Of a stretch of 64,000 bases of DNA, positions 33,501 to 36,500 are shown in pieces. Source of the stretch: Arthrobacter cupressi (GTDB lineage Bacteria; Actinomycetota; Actinomycetes; Actinomycetales; Micrococcaceae); assembly GCF_900099975.1 (NCBI RefSeq), contig NZ_FNEI01000004.1:248001-312000 (forward strand), written 5' to 3'. The first letter of the stretch is position 1, and each line of letters opens with the position of its first letter. The notes beneath the pieces are model-generated. The model had not been told where the DNA came from. It did not search any database and saw nothing but the letters and a program-made list of their open reading frames with translations. A program made the translations under genes and the position numbers.

Positions 33501-36500
33501 TGAACTTGTAGATGCCGTCGTTGCCGCCGGTGCCGCCGTTGGTTTTGACGTAGGCGAGGTCGTCCTTGGACGGGCCGGGAAGTTCGGCCCCGCTTTCCAC
33601 GGTCTTCCATTCGCTGCCGGTCCAGCGCCGCACCACGTCGTTGGTATCGCCGGCGGTCAGGGCCGCGGTGAGGACCAGGCCGGTGCCCGTGATGGTGGCG
33701 GTGCCCGTGACGGCCCGGTTGACGATGTCCACCTTGTTCACGGCCACGCCGGCGCCGATGCCCACGCTCGTGTCCGCGGCGCTGTCGCCCTTGGCGTTGG
33801 CGAGGGCGTCGGTGTTGGCCAGGCTCTTGAGGGTGACGATCCCGCCGGAGCTGATGGTGACGCCGTTGGCGAGCCAGGCCCGCGAGGTGGTTGCCACGAC
33901 GTTGATGGCGATGGCACCGGCGATCGAGACCGAACTTCCGCCGTCCTCGTTGCTGGCGGCCTTCGGAGTGGAACTGGTGCTTGAGGTCTTGCCGGTTTCG
34001 GCAGACTGGGTGCTCTTGGCCTGGCCGAGGTTGTCGTCGGCCTTCTTGTTGACGTCCTTGCCGCCGCCGCTGCTGCCTTCGCTGGCCGAGGCGCCCTTCG
34101 CGGAGGCTTCGGCAGTGGTCTTGGTGTCCGAGGTTCCGGTGGCCTTGAAGCTGACGGCGCCGCCTGCCGTGATGCTGCGGGCACTGCCTGAATCGACGTC
34201 GTTGTCGATGATTGCCAGTGCGAGGGAAACGCCGATGCCGGCGGTGCCGCCCACCTTGGTGTCGCCCTTGGCGGTGGTGGTGGCCTTGACGGTCTGGGTG
34301 GCCTGGGCGTCCACGGCGCCGCTGGCGGTGAGGGCCGTGGTGCTGGCGCCAAGCGAGGCGCTGCTGAGAATGTTGGCGATGGTGATCGCGATTGCCGGGG
34401 TGATGCTGACTGTTCCGCCCGCTGATCCGCTTTCGGCTGTGGTGGTCAGGGTGTGCGCGGTGGTTCCTGCGATGGTGACGTTTCCGGCTCCGGTGAGCGG
34501 GGGTCCGCGCGTCGGATCTCCCACCTGGTCGATTCCCGAGTACACGGTGTCGTTGATGAGGTTCAGCGCGAAGGCCGCGCCGATCCCCACCGTTCCGCTG
34601 CCGGACTGGCTGGCCTTGGCCTTGGCGTTGGAGGTGGAGTTCGAGTTGGCGCTCATGGCCACGGCACCGCCGCCCACGATCGCCACGCCGGGTGCCGCCG
34701 GTGCCTGCGGTGCGGGGGTCGGGTCGGCGTGGACGGTGGCGAGGGTGTCCTGGTCCACGATGTTCAGCGCGAAGGCCCCGGCGATGCCCAGGTTGCCGCT
34801 GCTGCCCGAGGCCCCGGCCTTGGCGTCCGCTTCGAAGGCGTGCACGGTGTCCGAGCCCAGCGGCCGCGTGCCGGCGGTGAGGTTGAGGCCGCCTGCGGTG
34901 ACTGCGGTCCCGACGCCGGTGCTTGCCTCGTTCCGCAGGATCACCTTGTTGATGGCCAGGCCGGCGCCGATGGTCACCGAGCTGCCGTTGCTCGCCGAGC
35001 CGTCGGCCACGGCCTTCGCGTCGGTGTTGTTGAGTGCCTTGAACGTGACGGCCCCGGCGGCGGTGACCACGATGGCAGGTTGGCCGGCCGCGGCGGCGGC
35101 GAGCGCCGTCGTCGTCGAGGTGACCAGGTTCAGGGCGATCGCGGCGGCGACGGTCACGGTGGTCCCGTCCTCGTTCTTGGCGGCCGGGGTGCTGGTGCCG
35201 TTGGAGTTGGTGGAGGTGGACTTGGAGTCGGCGAAGCCGAGCTGGGCGTCCGACTTTTGCTTGCTGTCCTTGTTGGAGGAGTCCTTGCCGCCCGCGCTCT
35301 GGCCGCCCTCGGCGCCGGCCGCGCTGGCCGTTGCCGCGGTGGCGGTGGTGGAGGTGCCGTCCGCCTCCATGCTGATCAGGCCGCCGGAGGTGGTGTTCCG
35401 GTTGAGCGAGGAGTCCACCAGGTGCTCGGCGGAAGTGAGCGCGAAGGAGATCGCGGCACCGAGGGTGGCTCCGGCTCCGGCGGTGGTGGCGCCGAGGGCC
35501 TTGCTGTCCACGGTGGCGGTCTGGTCGGCCTTGCCGGTGATGTTTCCGGTGGTGGTGAGGGCGCTGCCCCGCCGGACGGATGCGCTGGTGGAGACGTTCG
35601 AGATGGTGATGCCGACGACGCCGGTGAGGACTGCCGCGCTGCCGCCGGCCGCGCCGCCGCTGGCCTCGGTGGTGGTGGCGTCGGTGGTGGTGGCGTTCAT
35701 CGCCAGCTTCTTCGCGGCGGTGAGGACGCCATTGACGGCAAGCCCGGCCGCCACGACGTTGTTGATGATATTGATGGCCACGGAGGCGCCGATGCCCACC
35801 GAGCCGCCGCCGGACTGCTTCGCCTTGGCCTTGGCCTTGTTTTCGTGGCTGGCCTTGGCCGTCTGGGTGAGGTCCGAGCCGTTGAGGTTGGCGCCGGCAC
35901 CGCGGATGTTGGCCAGGGTGGTGGCGGTGATGATGTTCAGGGCCAGGGAGCCGGCCACGCCCACGGTGGCGTCCCCGCCGGCGCCGGAGGTGGAGTCCGC
36001 GGAGAAGGTGTTCTTCGCGGCGGCCGGGCCGAAGGCTTCGAGGACCACGCCCCCCGCGTTCAGGATGGCGCCGCCGGCCAGGTAGGCCTCGGTGAGCAGG
36101 GTGACCACGTTGATGCCGACCGCGACGCCGACGCCCAGTCCACTGCCGGAGGTGGTGCTGCCGTCCGCGGTGGCCGTGGCGCCGTTGCTGGAGCCGGAGT
36201 GGATCCGCTGCACTCCGGTGGTGGTGACCCGGGAGCCGGAGATGAATGCGGCGGTGTGGCTGTGCAGGACGTTCACGGAGAGTGCGCCGGCGATGCCGAT
36301 GTTGCCGTCGGCGGTGTTGGCCTGGCCGTTGCCGCGGTCTGCCGAGTTGGGGTCCTTATCGTTCTGCGTCGAGCCTTCGACCCCGGCCTTCGTCGAGGAA
36401 GTGTTGGCGCCTTCCGAGTCCGCAGTGATGTTGAGCTTGGCGGCCGTGGTCGGGGTGGCGCTGGTGGAGGCGATGAAGGCGGTGGTGGTCTGGTCCAGGT

